A stretch of 64,000 bases of DNA. Origin: JAIEOG01 sp964519985 (GTDB lineage: Bacteria; Bdellovibrionota; FAC87; UBA2466). The DNA is taken from contig CAZFMF010000002.1 of assembly GCA_964519985.1 (NCBI GenBank), positions 1 through 64,000 on the forward strand, in the 5' to 3' direction. This document shows, piece after piece, positions 34,417 through 43,860 of the stretch. Below the pieces are notes generated by a model. It did not search any database. It had not been told where the DNA came from and worked only from the letters and a program-made list of their open reading frames with translations. Position 1 is the first letter of the stretch, and the number at the start of each line of letters is the position of its first letter. The translations under genes and the position numbers were made by a program.

Positions 34417-35505
34417 ATGGGGAACCCATTAAAAAAATGGTTGGGTGCACCGGCACCGGAGAGTGCGCCGTCCGGCTCACCCACTTCGCTGGCGACCAAC
34501 GCGCAAGAGAGTTTGGCCGAAATCCTCCATATTTACGGGCAATACGCTTTCGATCTCGAAGACCGAACGGCGATCGACGCGGTCCGTCGCTTCTCCACAA
34601 TGTCGCGGCACGTTACGAGTGGCGAAGCCGCCGAAGGCCTGAAAGCAAGCGTGGGGACCGGGCGCGATTGGAAGGGGATTCTCACGTTATTTCGCGAACA
34701 CCGAATTCTGGAGCGGAATTTCTTTGCGCGCGCCATTTTCGATTTGCGTTTGCTGCTTTGGGACTTTGTGCAGATCCTCGGCGCCACTTTCTTTGAGGAT
34801 CGCAGCCATCAGGTTCGCCTTTCCGCTCAAATGGAAAAGCTCCAAGCGGCGCTGAAAACGCAGAAACTTGAGCCCATCAAACAAGAAGCGAGCGCAATCC
34901 TCCAGCTATTGGAAGAGGCGCAGCGGAACAAGGCCCGCCAACAGAAGTGGCAACTCAATCAAGTGGGACACCGACTAAAACTGCTGCGCTCCGAACTCGA
35001 CGCCGCGCGCAAGTCACTGAGTCTGGATGGCCTGACCCAACTCTATAATCGAAAAGCGCTTGATGAACACCTGGAGCGGCTCGCTCACCTGAATCACCTC
35101 TCGGGTAAGCCCGCCACTCTCTTGATGATCGATATTGATCACTTCAAGAAAATCAACGATACGCACGGGCACCCGGGTGGGGATGCGGTGCTACAAGGTT
35201 TGGCGCGCGAACTGGTGCGCGCTTTTCCGCGCAAAACGGATTTCGTAGCTCGCTACGGGGGCGAGGAATTTTCGGTTTTGCTCGAAGACGATGGAGCCAA
35301 GACGGGCGGTGAACTCGCCACGCGTGTGATCCGCAAGGCCCACGAATGGAAGTTTGAACATGAAGGGAAGACTATCCCGGTGACCCTTTCGATTGGGGTC
35401 GCGGAATTGAAGGAAGACGAGTCGATTGCCCATTGGGTAAAGCGGGCGGATGAAGCGCTCTACGCCGCCAAAAAGGCGGGCCGCGATCGGTCCGTGGTGG
35501 GGTAA
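34417..35505 (+). CDS. Diguanylate cyclase (GGDEF domain)
   Basis: The product has 362 residues from ATG 34417 (after AGAGAG); ATG 34384 would add 11. The N-terminal 200 residues are cytoplasmic, helical and of unknown family, ending in a coiled coil (LNQVGHRLKLLRSELDAARK). The GGDEF domain follows: DGLTQLYNRKALDEHL, metal-binding LMIDIDHFKKINDTHGH and the active loop GGEEF. An RxxD product-inhibition site (RKTD) stands exactly five residues before it, so the enzyme should make c-di-GMP and be feedback-inhibited. It starts divergently from the Ig-repeat protein gene and could govern adhesion or motility. Confidence 0.93.
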   Translation: MGNPLKKWLGAPAPESAPSGSPTSLATNAQESLAEILHIYGQYAFDLEDRTAIDAVRRFSTMSRHVTSGEAAEGLKASVGTGRDWKGILTLFREHRILERNFFARAIFDLRLLLWDFVQILGATFFEDRSHQVRLSAQMEKLQAALKTQKLEPIKQEASAILQLLEEAQRNKARQQKWQLNQVGHRLKLLRSELDAARKSLSLDGLTQLYNRKALDEHLERLAHLNHLSGKPATLLMIDIDHFKKINDTHGHPGGDAVLQGLARELVRAFPRKTDFVARYGGEEFSVLLEDDGAKTGGELATRVIRKAHEWKFEHEGKTIPVTLSIGVAELKEDESIAHWVKRADEALYAAKKAGRDRSVVG

Positions 35506-35510
35506 CGGCT

Positions 35511-36557
35511 TTACGAAATGCTCACGCCCCGGGAGACGGGACGCGTTTTGAGAACTTGGATGCCCTGAGCGGCGATATCGGCGGCCAGGTTTTCGCGTTT
35601 GTCGGGATCGACCAACACGAGAACACTGCCCCCGGCGGCGGCGCCGCAAACTTTGGCGCCTAGGGTCGATTTGCGCGCCAACATGGCGATCATCTCGTCG
35701 AGGCGAGGCGTGCTGACGCCGAAAAGTTCCTTGCGGTGCTTCCACTCTTCCGAGATCAGCTTTCCGATCCGGCGCCAATCGGTTTCCGGGGCTCGCAATT
35801 CGGCATCCATCGTTTCGGCGAGCTCGCGCAAAGCCGCAATTCCCTTTAGGACCGTTTGGTCCTTCTCGATTGCGCCCTTATAGATTTCCCAATTGCTGCG
35901 GCCACTGTGGTGTTGCTCACCGGAGAAAAGCACGAGCATCCGATCCGCCAGACCTTCAAAAGTCGCCGGCCGGTAGGCCGATTGGCCGATCTCACCGGCG
36001 CGCGACTGAAAACAATTCAATCCGCCGAAAAGCGCCGCCAAGTAGTCTTGAGTGCCGGTGGGGGTTTCGAGAAAGGTGGCTTCGACATCGCGAATCGTCG
36101 GCAACATGCGCCACTGCCATCCCAGATCGGAGTAGTCGCCAAAGACGCGGCTGATGCCGCGCAACAGGCCCACGCCCAGCGAAGACGAACCGCCCAGTCC
36201 ACTCCCCATCGGCACACTCGTCTTCCAACTGACTTGTATTTTTACCGTCGGAAAATCTTTGCGGGTGGTAAGGTAGCTACTGAGCACGTACACGGGAAAC
36301 CGAAGGCCTGGATCGAGGCGCCGGCAATCGTGAATGGAAACCGGACTGACAAAAGCATGGGTGGCGCCCGAGGCACTGTGGGCCTCGACCGAAAAGCGAT
36401 CGGCGGCACTGAACTCAAACCGCACTTCGGCAAAAAGATCCAACGCCAGGTTGATGGTTTTGGCGCTCTCGGTGAGGCAGTATAGTGGCCAGAGGTCCAA
36501 AGTTCCCCCGGCCAAATCCACTCGCGTCGGCGACGAAACGGTAAATCTACCTTCCAT
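35511..36557 (-). CDS. GHMP-family sugar kinase (heptose/hexose kinase-like)
   Basis: The 348-residue kinase has the three GHMP motifs: motif 1 SSPTRVDLAGGTLDLWP, ATP-binding motif 2 SVPMGSGLGGSSSLGVGLLR and motif 3 KVCGAAAGGSVLVLVDP. The layout recalls D-glycero-D-manno-heptose 7-phosphate kinase (HddA) and related sugar kinases of glycan precursor routes. PTGTQDYLAALFGGLNCF is the substrate-side segment typical of that group. No heptose pathway neighbours are present, so the substrate is open. It follows ftsB by 8 bases and may be co-transcribed with pyk-ftsB. Confidence 0.82.
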   Translation of the reverse strand: MEGRFTVSSPTRVDLAGGTLDLWPLYCLTESAKTINLALDLFAEVRFEFSAADRFSVEAHSASGATHAFVSPVSIHDCRRLDPGLRFPVYVLSSYLTTRKDFPTVKIQVSWKTSVPMGSGLGGSSSLGVGLLRGISRVFGDYSDLGWQWRMLPTIRDVEATFLETPTGTQDYLAALFGGLNCFQSRAGEIGQSAYRPATFEGLADRMLVLFSGEQHHSGRSNWEIYKGAIEKDQTVLKGIAALRELAETMDAELRAPETDWRRIGKLISEEWKHRKELFGVSTPRLDEMIAMLARKSTLGAKVCGAAAGGSVLVLVDPDKRENLAADIAAQGIQVLKTRPVSRGVSIS

Positions 36558-36565
36558 GGTTTCCC

Positions 36566-36844
36566 CTATGGCTGCTCGACGATGATCTCATCTCGCCGCA
36601 CATAACCCAAGTGTTGTCGTACCGCCTGCTCCTGGGCAAAGGCACTGGTTTCCAACGCGCGGATTTGCTTTTGGAGGTCGTCGCGTGAAACCCGGGCGAC
36701 GTCGATTTGCCGGGTCAACTCTGAGTTGTGGCGCAGCATGCGCCGCCAATCCAGCCAACCGCGCTTGGCAAAAACGCCCATGGCGAGCAAACCAAAAACG
36801 GCGAGCGCGAAGGGCGCTCTTACGCAGAGAGCATAGCGTTTCAT
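36566..36844 (-). CDS. ftsB: Septum formation initiator, FtsB/DivIC-like
   Basis: The 92-residue protein has a short cytoplasmic start, one membrane helix (APFALAVFGLLAMGVFA), then a periplasmic coiled coil (MLRHNSELTRQIDVARVSRD, continuing to LETSAFAQEQ) and a C-terminal segment ROW-like in position to the FtsB motif: AVRQHLGYVRRDEIIV matches the E-x2-AR-x-x-LG-x-x-x-x-x-E pattern. FtsB joins FtsL and FtsQ at the divisome. It lies 28 bases after pyk, whereas in many proteobacteria ftsB follows eno. Confidence 0.8.
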   Translation of the reverse strand: MKRYALCVRAPFALAVFGLLAMGVFAKRGWLDWRRMLRHNSELTRQIDVARVSRDDLQKQIRALETSAFAQEQAVRQHLGYVRRDEIIVEQP

Positions 36845-36872
36845 AGGTATAAAAGAGAAAGACGGGGAACCG

Positions 36873-38309
36873 TCAGACCTGATGAATCTTGATTGTGTTG
36901 GTGGAACCGTGGGCCAAACGAGGAAGTCCGGCTGTTACTATTATTTTATCGCCAGTTCCGCAAAGCTTCAATGCCCGTAACTTCTGGCCGATCGCGTCAA
37001 ACATAGCCACCTGCGACATGAGTTCCTCCATGTCGGGCATAAAGATCGCTTCCACTCCCCACTTTAAAGACAGCTGCCGGTAGGTTTCCACACTCGAGGT
37101 AATCGCCACCACGTGGTTCCAGGGCCGGCATTTCGAGATGAGCAGCGCAGACTGCCCCGACTGGGTCAAAACCGCGATGAGCTTCGCGTGCAAGATGGAA
37201 CCGAGGCGGGTCGCGCTCTGCAGCAGCGCAATCGCCATCTGCCCTTCCGGGGGCAATTCCCATTGGTTCCAGAGCACCGGCTGCTCGTGCGGCACTTCTT
37301 CGGTCTGCTCGATGATCTTCACCATCATATGGACTGATTCCATCGGGAATTTTCCGACCGCCGTTTCATTGGAAAGCATTAGGGCGTCGGCGCCGTCGAG
37401 GATGGCGTTAGCCACATCGGAGGCTTCGGCGCGTGAGGGGCGCGGGTTATCCACCATCGACATCAGCATCTGGGTGGCAATGATCGCCGACTTGCCACGC
37501 ACATTGCACTTGCGGACCATTTTCTTCTGCCAGACCGGAACTTTTTCATTCCCGATTTCCACCGCTAAATCGCCGCGCGCAACCAAGATCCCATCCGCGG
37601 CATCGATGATGGCCTCGAGGTTCAGCAGGGCGTCGCGCTTTTCAATCTTCGCGATGACCTGCGTGCGTTTGCCGCGCGACTCGACGAAACTTTTGAGGTG
37701 GCGCACTTCCTGCGCGGTGCGAACAAAGGACATCGCGATGAAGTCCACTCCCTGCTCCACGCAAAAGAGCACATCGCTGTAATCTTTGTCGGTGATGGCG
37801 GGTGCCGAAAAAGACGCTTCCGGAACGTTGATGCCTTTATTGTCCTTGAGTAGTCCACCGTTGATCACTTCGCAGAGCAAGGCATCGCCAATGCGATCCT
37901 TGCAGCGCATCTCCATCAAACCGTCGTCGAGCAGCACCGTATTGCCCGGCGCCACGTCCTTGACGAATTCCTTGTAGCCGACTGGAATCACCGGTTTACC
38001 TTCCTTAGAAAGGGATGCCGGCTCATAAATCATCCAAACTTCTTGGCCGTTTTTGAGCTCCATCGACCCGCCCGGCAGCTTCGCGACTCGGATCTTCGGC
38101 CCCTGCAAGTCGGCGAGGATACCAATCGGCTTATGCACCTCGGCCTCCACCGACCGGAGGTCGGCAATGAGCCGAGCAAAGTCTTCATAACGGCCGTGGG
38201 AGAAATTCAGTCGGGCCACGTCCATTCCGGCTTTGGCCAGTTCGAGCAATCTTTCACGCGTATTGACCGCGGGACCGAGGGTACAAACGATCTTGGTGCG
38301 GCGTTTCAT
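36873..38309 (-). CDS. pyk: Pyruvate kinase
   Basis: The 478-residue enzyme makes pyruvate and ATP from phosphoenolpyruvate and ADP. It has TKIVCTLGPAVNTRERL, NFSHGRYEDF, DLQGPKIRV, the catalytic-lysine motif VIAKIEKRDALLNL, GILVARGDLAVEI and MLSNETAVGKFP. The effector domain is C-terminal (about 350-478). Length matches bacterial PykA/PykF (about 470-480). It is downstream of fliL and upstream of ftsB on the same strand. Confidence 0.97.
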   Translation of the reverse strand: MKRRTKIVCTLGPAVNTRERLLELAKAGMDVARLNFSHGRYEDFARLIADLRSVEAEVHKPIGILADLQGPKIRVAKLPGGSMELKNGQEVWMIYEPASLSKEGKPVIPVGYKEFVKDVAPGNTVLLDDGLMEMRCKDRIGDALLCEVINGGLLKDNKGINVPEASFSAPAITDKDYSDVLFCVEQGVDFIAMSFVRTAQEVRHLKSFVESRGKRTQVIAKIEKRDALLNLEAIIDAADGILVARGDLAVEIGNEKVPVWQKKMVRKCNVRGKSAIIATQMLMSMVDNPRPSRAEASDVANAILDGADALMLSNETAVGKFPMESVHMMVKIIEQTEEVPHEQPVLWNQWELPPEGQMAIALLQSATRLGSILHAKLIAVLTQSGQSALLISKCRPWNHVVAITSSVETYRQLSLKWGVEAIFMPDMEELMSQVAMFDAIGQKLRALKLCGTGDKIIVTAGLPRLAHGSTNTIKIHQV

Positions 38310-38390
38310 GGGGATGCATCATGCAGCATGGGGGGCGTTCTTTCGAGAGAAATTTAAGCCGGGGATCGAAGGGGAGGCGGGCGGGCCGGT

Positions 38391-39005
38391 CTAGCGCAGG
38401 GCGAAGGACGCCAAGTGAATATCCCGGATGAGGGGGAACTTCACGGTCTGGTTGATGCGCGAAACGAGCGCTTCTTTGAAATAGAGTTTTCCCGCTAGCG
38501 TACGGAGCGAGTCGAACTCCTGTTCGCGGCCGATTTCGAGTACGGCGTTTTTCACGACCGCCTGGCGCTCTTCCATCAAGTGGCGCGCGCTTTCATCGAA
38601 AAGTTCCACTTCGAGTTTAAAGGCTAGGGTGTGGGCCGATTCGTCGGGGTTCTGCACGTTCACAAACATTTCTTCGAGGGTGACCCAAGAACGCAGACGC
38701 GGATCGATTGCTACCGCGGGAGCCGCTGCCGCCGCGCCGTGACCGCCGCCACCGTGATCGGCCGCGGGAGCCGCACCGTGGCCACCGGCCGCCGGGGCAC
38801 CGTGATCGCTAGCCGGCGCGCCATGCGCATCGGCCGGGGCGCCGTGTTCGCCGGCGGCGGGTTCGTGCGCCGAAGCGACCTCGCGAACCGGGAGCTCGGG
38901 CATGGCTTTGATTTGTTCCCACGCCCAGAGCGCGAAATAGCCGGTGACCCCGAGGTTGATCATCCCCGTCAGCATCACCATAAGTTTTGGAATGGTTCGG
39001 CCCAT
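38391..39005 (-). CDS. fliL: Flagellar basal-body-associated protein FliL with a His-rich linker
   Basis: The 204-residue protein has an N-terminal membrane helix (LMVMLTGMINLGVTGYFALW), then a low-complexity linker of about 45 residues (about 50-95) made of H-G-A-P-type units with six His, and a C-terminal periplasmic stomatin-like FliL domain (RSWVTLEEMFVNVQNPDESA, continuing TLAFKLEVELFD). It ends with KFPLIRDIHLASFALR. FliL surrounds the MotAB stator and affects torque. No other flagellar structural gene is in the window, so this fliL is an orphan. Confidence 0.82.
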   Translation of the reverse strand: MGRTIPKLMVMLTGMINLGVTGYFALWAWEQIKAMPELPVREVASAHEPAAGEHGAPADAHGAPASDHGAPAAGGHGAAPAADHGGGGHGAAAAAPAVAIDPRLRSWVTLEEMFVNVQNPDESAHTLAFKLEVELFDESARHLMEERQAVVKNAVLEIGREQEFDSLRTLAGKLYFKEALVSRINQTVKFPLIRDIHLASFALR

Positions 39006-39018
39006 AATTCTTGAATTG

Positions 39019-39024
39019 ATTATA
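39019..39024 (-). promoter_or_regulatory. Putative -10 element directly before fliL
   Basis: A perfect TATAAT on the minus strand ends 13 bases before the fliL ATG at 39005. No ribosome site lies between and no good -35 is seen 16-18 bases upstream. If used, the mRNA would be nearly leaderless. Confidence 0.35.
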
Positions 39025-39109
39025 GCGGGAATCGCTGCGGCGCGGCGTAATGTGGCGAAATCTCGATATTTAATTGGGGCTTAGGCTAGATCTAGGAGAG
39101 AATTTCCCC

Positions 39110-40504
39110 ATGCGCCTCACAAATCTCCTCCTACTTTGTGTCGGTTTTTTCACAATCGCCAACGCGACCGCGCGCGCGGAGAAGACGCCCCCGCCGACGC
39201 AAAAGCCGATTGAAACCCAGAGTGAGCAAACGACCGAGGGCGAGACGTGGGCCGAGGAAACGATCACGCGGTCGGACCGCATTCACCCGTCCATTTACGG
39301 GCAGCCGGGGATCTTCCGGGTGCGCTCGGGGTACTCGCTCCCCAAGGGCTCCCTGACTTTTGGTATTGGCGGAGAATTTCTCTCCGTAAACAATGCCACC
39401 GAATTTGCCGCTTTTGGTGTGTCGGCGGTCGATACCCTGACCGAAAGCCTGTTTGTGGGGTACGCCCCGACCGAATCGCTCACGCTTTCGATCATGCGCC
39501 GCAACTCGTCCACGACTTACAGCGGTCCGAGCCAGCCGACGAATCTCGTTTCGTCACTGGGCGATTTCACGTTCGGCGCCAGTTACGCCTTTGAAGTTTC
39601 GCCGTTGCTCTCGATCGCCCCGGTGGCGAATTTCACGATCGCCTCCGACTTCAATGCGCTGACGCCATCGGGATCGACCCTGAGCGCTGGGCTCGGCGCC
39701 AATGCGACGTTCAGCCTCTACCCGGCGATTGACCTTCCCCTCTTCTTGCACGGGAATTTGATTTATCACTCGTCGCAGATTCGCAGCGGGGCGGGCCAGG
39801 TCACGGAAAAATTCTTCGGCTTCTCGCGCTTTCATTCCGTGACACTCGGACTGGGCGCCGAACTCCACCTCGGCGACTATTTCATTCCCTTCCTCGAGTA
39901 CCACAACACGTTATCGATGGGCTCCGGGCTGGGCTTTTTCAATGCGCCTTCGCAAATCACCGTGGGCACGCGGGTCACGCCGCTCGAGAATAAAAGCTTA
40001 GCGCTCCTAGTGGGCATGGACATCGGGACCGGCCGCGCCGTGGCCAGCGGCGTGCCCTACACGCCTCCCGCGCGGCTCGTCGCGCAGCTGAGCTACACCA
40101 CGGGCCTCACCAATAGCGAACGCAAACACTATTACACGACCTCCGACGTGAACGTGGTGAACCGCAAGTTCATCATCAAGAAAAACATCAACTTCAAAGT
40201 CGCCAGCGCGATTCTAGAACCTTCCAGCACGTCCTTGCTCGACCAAATCGCCGACGTGATTTTGAAGAACAAAGTGAAAAAGCTGCTGATTGTGGGACAC
40301 ACCGATTCCTCCGCCAACGACGACTACAACCTCAAGCTCTCGCTCGATCGCGCCAACACCGTGAAACAGTATCTCGTGGGTAAAGGCGTGGCCGAAGAAA
40401 CGCTGATGGCCCAGGGCTATGGGAAGCGCAAACCCCGGGCGAGCAACACCACCGAAGAAGGCCGGGCCAAAAACCGCCGCGTCGAATTCTTCATCCTCGA
40501 ATAA
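39110..40504 (+). CDS. Outer-membrane porin with C-terminal OmpA peptidoglycan-binding domain
   Basis: The 464-residue protein starts at ATG 39110 after CTAGGAGAG. A signal peptide (LTNLLLLCVGFFTIANATARA) and a Pro/Gln/Thr-rich spacer precede a barrel of about 260 residues with alternating strands (LTFGIGGEFLSVNNATEFA). The OmpA domain is at about 360-464: INFKVASAILEPSSTSLLDQ, then LLIVGHTDSSANDDYNLKLS and the peptidoglycan-binding Asp/Arg in LSLDRANTVKQYL and NRRVEFFIL. It anchors the outer membrane to the cell wall. A REP-like hairpin starts 2 bases after the stop. Confidence 0.88.
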   Translation: MRLTNLLLLCVGFFTIANATARAEKTPPPTQKPIETQSEQTTEGETWAEETITRSDRIHPSIYGQPGIFRVRSGYSLPKGSLTFGIGGEFLSVNNATEFAAFGVSAVDTLTESLFVGYAPTESLTLSIMRRNSSTTYSGPSQPTNLVSSLGDFTFGASYAFEVSPLLSIAPVANFTIASDFNALTPSGSTLSAGLGANATFSLYPAIDLPLFLHGNLIYHSSQIRSGAGQVTEKFFGFSRFHSVTLGLGAELHLGDYFIPFLEYHNTLSMGSGLGFFNAPSQITVGTRVTPLENKSLALLVGMDIGTGRAVASGVPYTPPARLVAQLSYTTGLTNSERKHYYTTSDVNVVNRKFIIKKNINFKVASAILEPSSTSLLDQIADVILKNKVKKLLIVGHTDSSANDDYNLKLSLDRANTVKQYLVGKGVAEETLMAQGYGKRKPRASNTTEEGRAKNRRVEFFILE

Positions 40505-40505
40505 C

Positions 40506-40540
40506 CTGTCTTAAAAGGTGCCACGCACTTTTTAAGACAG
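40506..40540. repeat. REP-like hairpin, copy A
   Basis: An 11-bp perfect outer stem (CTGTCTTAAAA / TTTTAAGACAG) encloses an inner GTGC-CAC-GCAC hairpin. The core AAAAGGTGCCACG and the ACTTTTT after it recur at 43962-43992 with a different but still paired outer stem. It lies right after the ompA-like gene. Confidence 0.75.
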
Positions 40541-40592
40541 CACTGGTCTCCATTATGCAGTGTGTTATAACGCGCCCGCTATTGGAGGTCCC

Positions 40593-42374
40593 ATGCTACG
40601 CATTGCTCAGTTCGCCTTAGTGCTAGTCGTGACTCTGTCCCCCGCTCGGGCGGCCGAAGCACCCCTGAACGGTCCGTTTCCGGAACGCCCCCGGGAGCTT
40701 TACGAAGCGACCGGCGCCAAATTCATGGTGGCCTCTCAGGGCGAAGCCACTACGCTGGCAGCCCGCAAGATGCTCATGGCCGGCGGCAATGTGATTGATG
40801 CGGCCACCGCGGCCAGCTTTTGCATCGCGGTGGAACGACCGCAATCGACCGGGGTCGCCGGTGGCGGATTTATGCTGGCTCATCTCCCTGGTCGCGGTAC
40901 TTTCGCCTTCGATTTCCGCGAACGCGCCCCCGCCAAAGCCACGGAAAAAATGTTCCAGGACGCCAAGGGGGAAGTGGTCCCCGGGAAATCCACCGAAGGC
41001 GGACTTTCCGTGGGCGTCCCCGGGATGGTGGCGGGTGTGATCGAAATCCACCGGAAGTACGGAAAGCTGCCGCTGAAACAGGTCATGGAACCCGCTATTG
41101 ACCTGGCAGAAAATGGATTTGCCGTTTACCCGCATCTGGCCACCGCGCTCGAAAAACAAAAAGACTCGCTCTGGAAGAGCGAAGCCGCCCGCCCAATCTT
41201 TTTCAAAGGCGAAGGCCAACCCCTCAAGCTGGGGGACACTTTAAAGCAAACCGACCTCGCCAAGGTCTTGCGGGCCATTGCCACCAATGGCCGCGCCGGA
41301 TTCTACAAAGGCTGGGTTGCCGAGGCGCTCATTAAGGAAGACACGCGCTTGGGCGGCCTAATCACGCAAGCGGATCTCAACGACTACAAGATCCAAACGC
41401 GCAAACCGGTGAAAGACGATTACGGTCCTTACGACATCGTTTCCATGCCGCCGCCCAGTTCCGGCGGCACCCACATCGTCGAAATTCTCAATGTGCTCGA
41501 AGAAATCCCGCTCGCGAAGCAGGGAGCCTACTCACCGGAAGCGATCCACAACACCGCTTCGGCGATGCAGTTCGCTTACCACGATCGGTCGAAGTACCTT
41601 GGCGACACCGATTTCGTGAAGGTGCCGCTGACGACGTTGACGAGCGATACCTACGCCGGAAAGTTGCGCCAGGGCATCGATCCCGCGCACGCCAAAAAGT
41701 ACACTGAAGTGAAAGCGCCCGACGCGCGCAAACCCGAATCCAAAGAAACGACCCACTTCACCATCGCCGACGCCAGCGGCGGTGTGGTGACCTCCACGCA
41801 GACGATCAACGGTTGGTTCGGATCGGGTGTCGTGGTGCCGGGAACCGGAATGGTTTTAAACAATGAAATGGACGATTTTTCGTCTAAGCCGGGCGTGCCG
41901 AATAAATTTGGTCTGATCGGCGGCCCCGAAAACGCGATTCAAGCGGGCAAGCGACCGCTCAGCAGCATGTCGCCCACGATCGTGCTGAAAAAAGGAAAAC
42001 CGGTATTGGCGCTTGGCTCGCCCGCCGGTTCGCAGATCATCACCTGCGTGGCGCTTACCACTCTGAACTACCTGACCTATAAGAAGCCACTCTATGATTC
42101 GGTAACGGCATTGCGCTACCACCACCAGTGGACTCCGGATCAGCTTCTGGTGGAAACCCCGGGCTTCCCCGAACCGGTGACCGCGGAGCTCAAGAAAAAA
42201 GGCTACGACGTGCAGGTTGGCGATATCGGCTGCAAAGTTCAAGCGGTGGCGTTCGAAGGGGGTGGGTTGCGCGGGGTGAGCGATCCCCGCGGCGAGGGCC
42301 TCGCCATTGGCGAAGGGAAGATCCCAAAGCTGCAAGGCAAGTACGATCCCAAAGCCCACGTTTCGGCGGACTAG
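40593..42374 (+). CDS. ggt: Gamma-glutamyltranspeptidase (glutathione hydrolase)
   Basis: The 593-residue Ntn-hydrolase starts at ATG 40593 after TTGGAGG. The signal peptide MLRIAQFALVLVVTLSPARA sends it to the periplasm. The autocleavage site and nucleophile Thr are in SKETTHFTIADASGG, with the substrate motif RPLSSMSPTIV and the oxyanion-side GSPAGSQII. The N-terminal half has DAATAASFCIAVERPQSTGV. It cleaves gamma-glutamyl bonds of glutathione and related peptides. The REP-like hairpin at 40506 stands between it and the ompA-like gene. Confidence 0.96.
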   Translation: MLRIAQFALVLVVTLSPARAAEAPLNGPFPERPRELYEATGAKFMVASQGEATTLAARKMLMAGGNVIDAATAASFCIAVERPQSTGVAGGGFMLAHLPGRGTFAFDFRERAPAKATEKMFQDAKGEVVPGKSTEGGLSVGVPGMVAGVIEIHRKYGKLPLKQVMEPAIDLAENGFAVYPHLATALEKQKDSLWKSEAARPIFFKGEGQPLKLGDTLKQTDLAKVLRAIATNGRAGFYKGWVAEALIKEDTRLGGLITQADLNDYKIQTRKPVKDDYGPYDIVSMPPPSSGGTHIVEILNVLEEIPLAKQGAYSPEAIHNTASAMQFAYHDRSKYLGDTDFVKVPLTTLTSDTYAGKLRQGIDPAHAKKYTEVKAPDARKPESKETTHFTIADASGGVVTSTQTINGWFGSGVVVPGTGMVLNNEMDDFSSKPGVPNKFGLIGGPENAIQAGKRPLSSMSPTIVLKKGKPVLALGSPAGSQIITCVALTTLNYLTYKKPLYDSVTALRYHHQWTPDQLLVETPGFPEPVTAELKKKGYDVQVGDIGCKVQAVAFEGGGLRGVSDPRGEGLAIGEGKIPKLQGKYDPKAHVSAD

Positions 42375-42427
42375 ATAAAAAACCCGATACGGCGCCCGCG
42401 ACCACCACCATGATGCGTCCACCCGCT

Positions 42428-43291
42428 CTAGGGACGAGCCGCGTTGCCACGGCCGAAAACGCCGGCGAGTAGGATCAGAAAAATCCCGAAAGCTTCTTGC
42501 AGCTCAAACTGACGGCCGAAGACCAGACGATCGATCGCGATCGAAAGGGCGGGAGCCAGGTAACTCACCGCACTCACCCGATCCATCGGGCCCAACCCGT
42601 AGGCTTGAGCCATGAAGTATTGAGAGAGCCCCGCGAAAAGCCCACCGAAGCCAAACCAAATCCAGGTCGCGGGGGCTTGCGGCCACTGGGTCGAAGGCGC
42701 AAGGACCATCAAGCCGGTGACGGGCAGGCAGACGGCAGTCCAGTACACCATCGCTTTCTCGGGTGCGAGGGCCGTGCCAAGCCGCCCCACCGTCAAAAAC
42801 GCTAAAGCGCCGAAGAGGCCCGAAGCCAAACCCAGAAGCACTCCCTCGACGCTCCCGGCGGAAAGATGCGGCTGCACCATCAGGCAAAAGCCAACGGTGG
42901 AAACGGCGATGATGCCAATCGAAGCCTTGGTGCGAACGCCGAGAAACAGAAAGCTCAGGATCATGGCCAGAAGCCCAAACGAAGAAAAAAGCACCGAAGC
43001 GAGGCCCGCGCCGACGAGTTTTACCGACGAGAAGTAGGTCACCACGCACAACGCCCCGAACCCACCCCAGATCCAATAGATCCTGACATTGGGTGTCCGC
43101 CACGAGAGGCGGCGCAGCCGACCCCAGAGCGCGCCGATGAGGACAAAGTTCATCGCAATGCGCAGAAAGGTCGCGGCGATCGGTGAAACGGCCGGCTCGA
43201 GCGAGAACGCCTGAAAAAAGAAGGCGGCGCAGAGGGAAGCAAAAACACTCCCCCACGCCATCGCGAAGACACCACGCAAAGAAGCCGTCAT
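42428..43291 (-). CDS. EamA/DMT-family permease
   Basis: The 287-residue inner-membrane protein has about ten helices in two EamA repeats (first: FAMAWGSVFASLCAAFFFQA; second: GVLLGLASGLFGALAFLTVG). The start is ATG 43291, overlapping the GNAT stop (ATGA); the frame upstream to 43444 is antisense to that gene. DMT proteins of this type export amino acids or other metabolites. The substrate cannot be named from sequence. Confidence 0.9.
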   Translation of the reverse strand: MTASLRGVFAMAWGSVFASLCAAFFFQAFSLEPAVSPIAATFLRIAMNFVLIGALWGRLRRLSWRTPNVRIYWIWGGFGALCVVTYFSSVKLVGAGLASVLFSSFGLLAMILSFLFLGVRTKASIGIIAVSTVGFCLMVQPHLSAGSVEGVLLGLASGLFGALAFLTVGRLGTALAPEKAMVYWTAVCLPVTGLMVLAPSTQWPQAPATWIWFGFGGLFAGLSQYFMAQAYGLGPMDRVSAVSYLAPALSIAIDRLVFGRQFELQEAFGIFLILLAGVFGRGNAARP

Positions 43292-43860
43292 CCCAACGCC
43301 TGAACGTAGTCGGCACTCAACGGTCGTACATATCCCATCAAAGAGACTCCCAGAAACTCTCGGTCGCCGCGTCGGTCGCGCAGATATCCATGACGTTCGT
43401 ACAATCGTCCGACGCCCAGCGCACCGGTCACCACGTGTAAGCAAATCCCTTTCAACCCCCAGAGTCGAACGATTTCATCGGCCTCCACCAGAAGCCGTTC
43501 GGAGAATCCAAACCCATGGAACGAGGGATCCACGGCCACACAACGCAGCGTTGCCGTTTGCGGTAACCAGCTCTCCGACAATTTGGACCCCGGAAGTATG
43601 AGTGAGAAGGTGCCGACAATTTTATTACCTAACTCCAAGATCCAAACCCCACCCGCATTGCGTCGGGCCTCCACATCTTGCAGGTCGCGGCGCCGCTCTT
43701 CACTCAGTGCCGCCTGGGGAAGTTTCGCGGCGTAAGTTCCATCGAACGAATCGAGAAGCAAGGAGCTCACCGCGGAATCGTCGGGGGACTGGGCCTGGCG
43801 CACCGACAAAAAATTCGCAACATCACGCTTACAGCGGGCAAAGGCTGAACGGACGGACAT
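43288..43860 (-). CDS. GNAT-family N-acetyltransferase
   Basis: The 190-residue protein has the GNAT acetyl-CoA site: strand ATLRCVAVDPSFHGFGFSER followed by helix LLVEADEIVRLWG, then GICLHVVTGALGVGRLYERHGY, the usual C-terminal Tyr motif. The Q/R-x-x-G-x-G/A loop is degenerate (FHGFGFS). The acceptor is unknown. It has a strong ribosome site (AGAGGAG) and is coupled to the DMT permease downstream. Confidence 0.85.
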   Translation of the reverse strand: MSVRSAFARCKRDVANFLSVRQAQSPDDSAVSSLLLDSFDGTYAAKLPQAALSEERRRDLQDVEARRNAGGVWILELGNKIVGTFSLILPGSKLSESWLPQTATLRCVAVDPSFHGFGFSERLLVEADEIVRLWGLKGICLHVVTGALGVGRLYERHGYLRDRRGDREFLGVSLMGYVRPLSADYVQALG

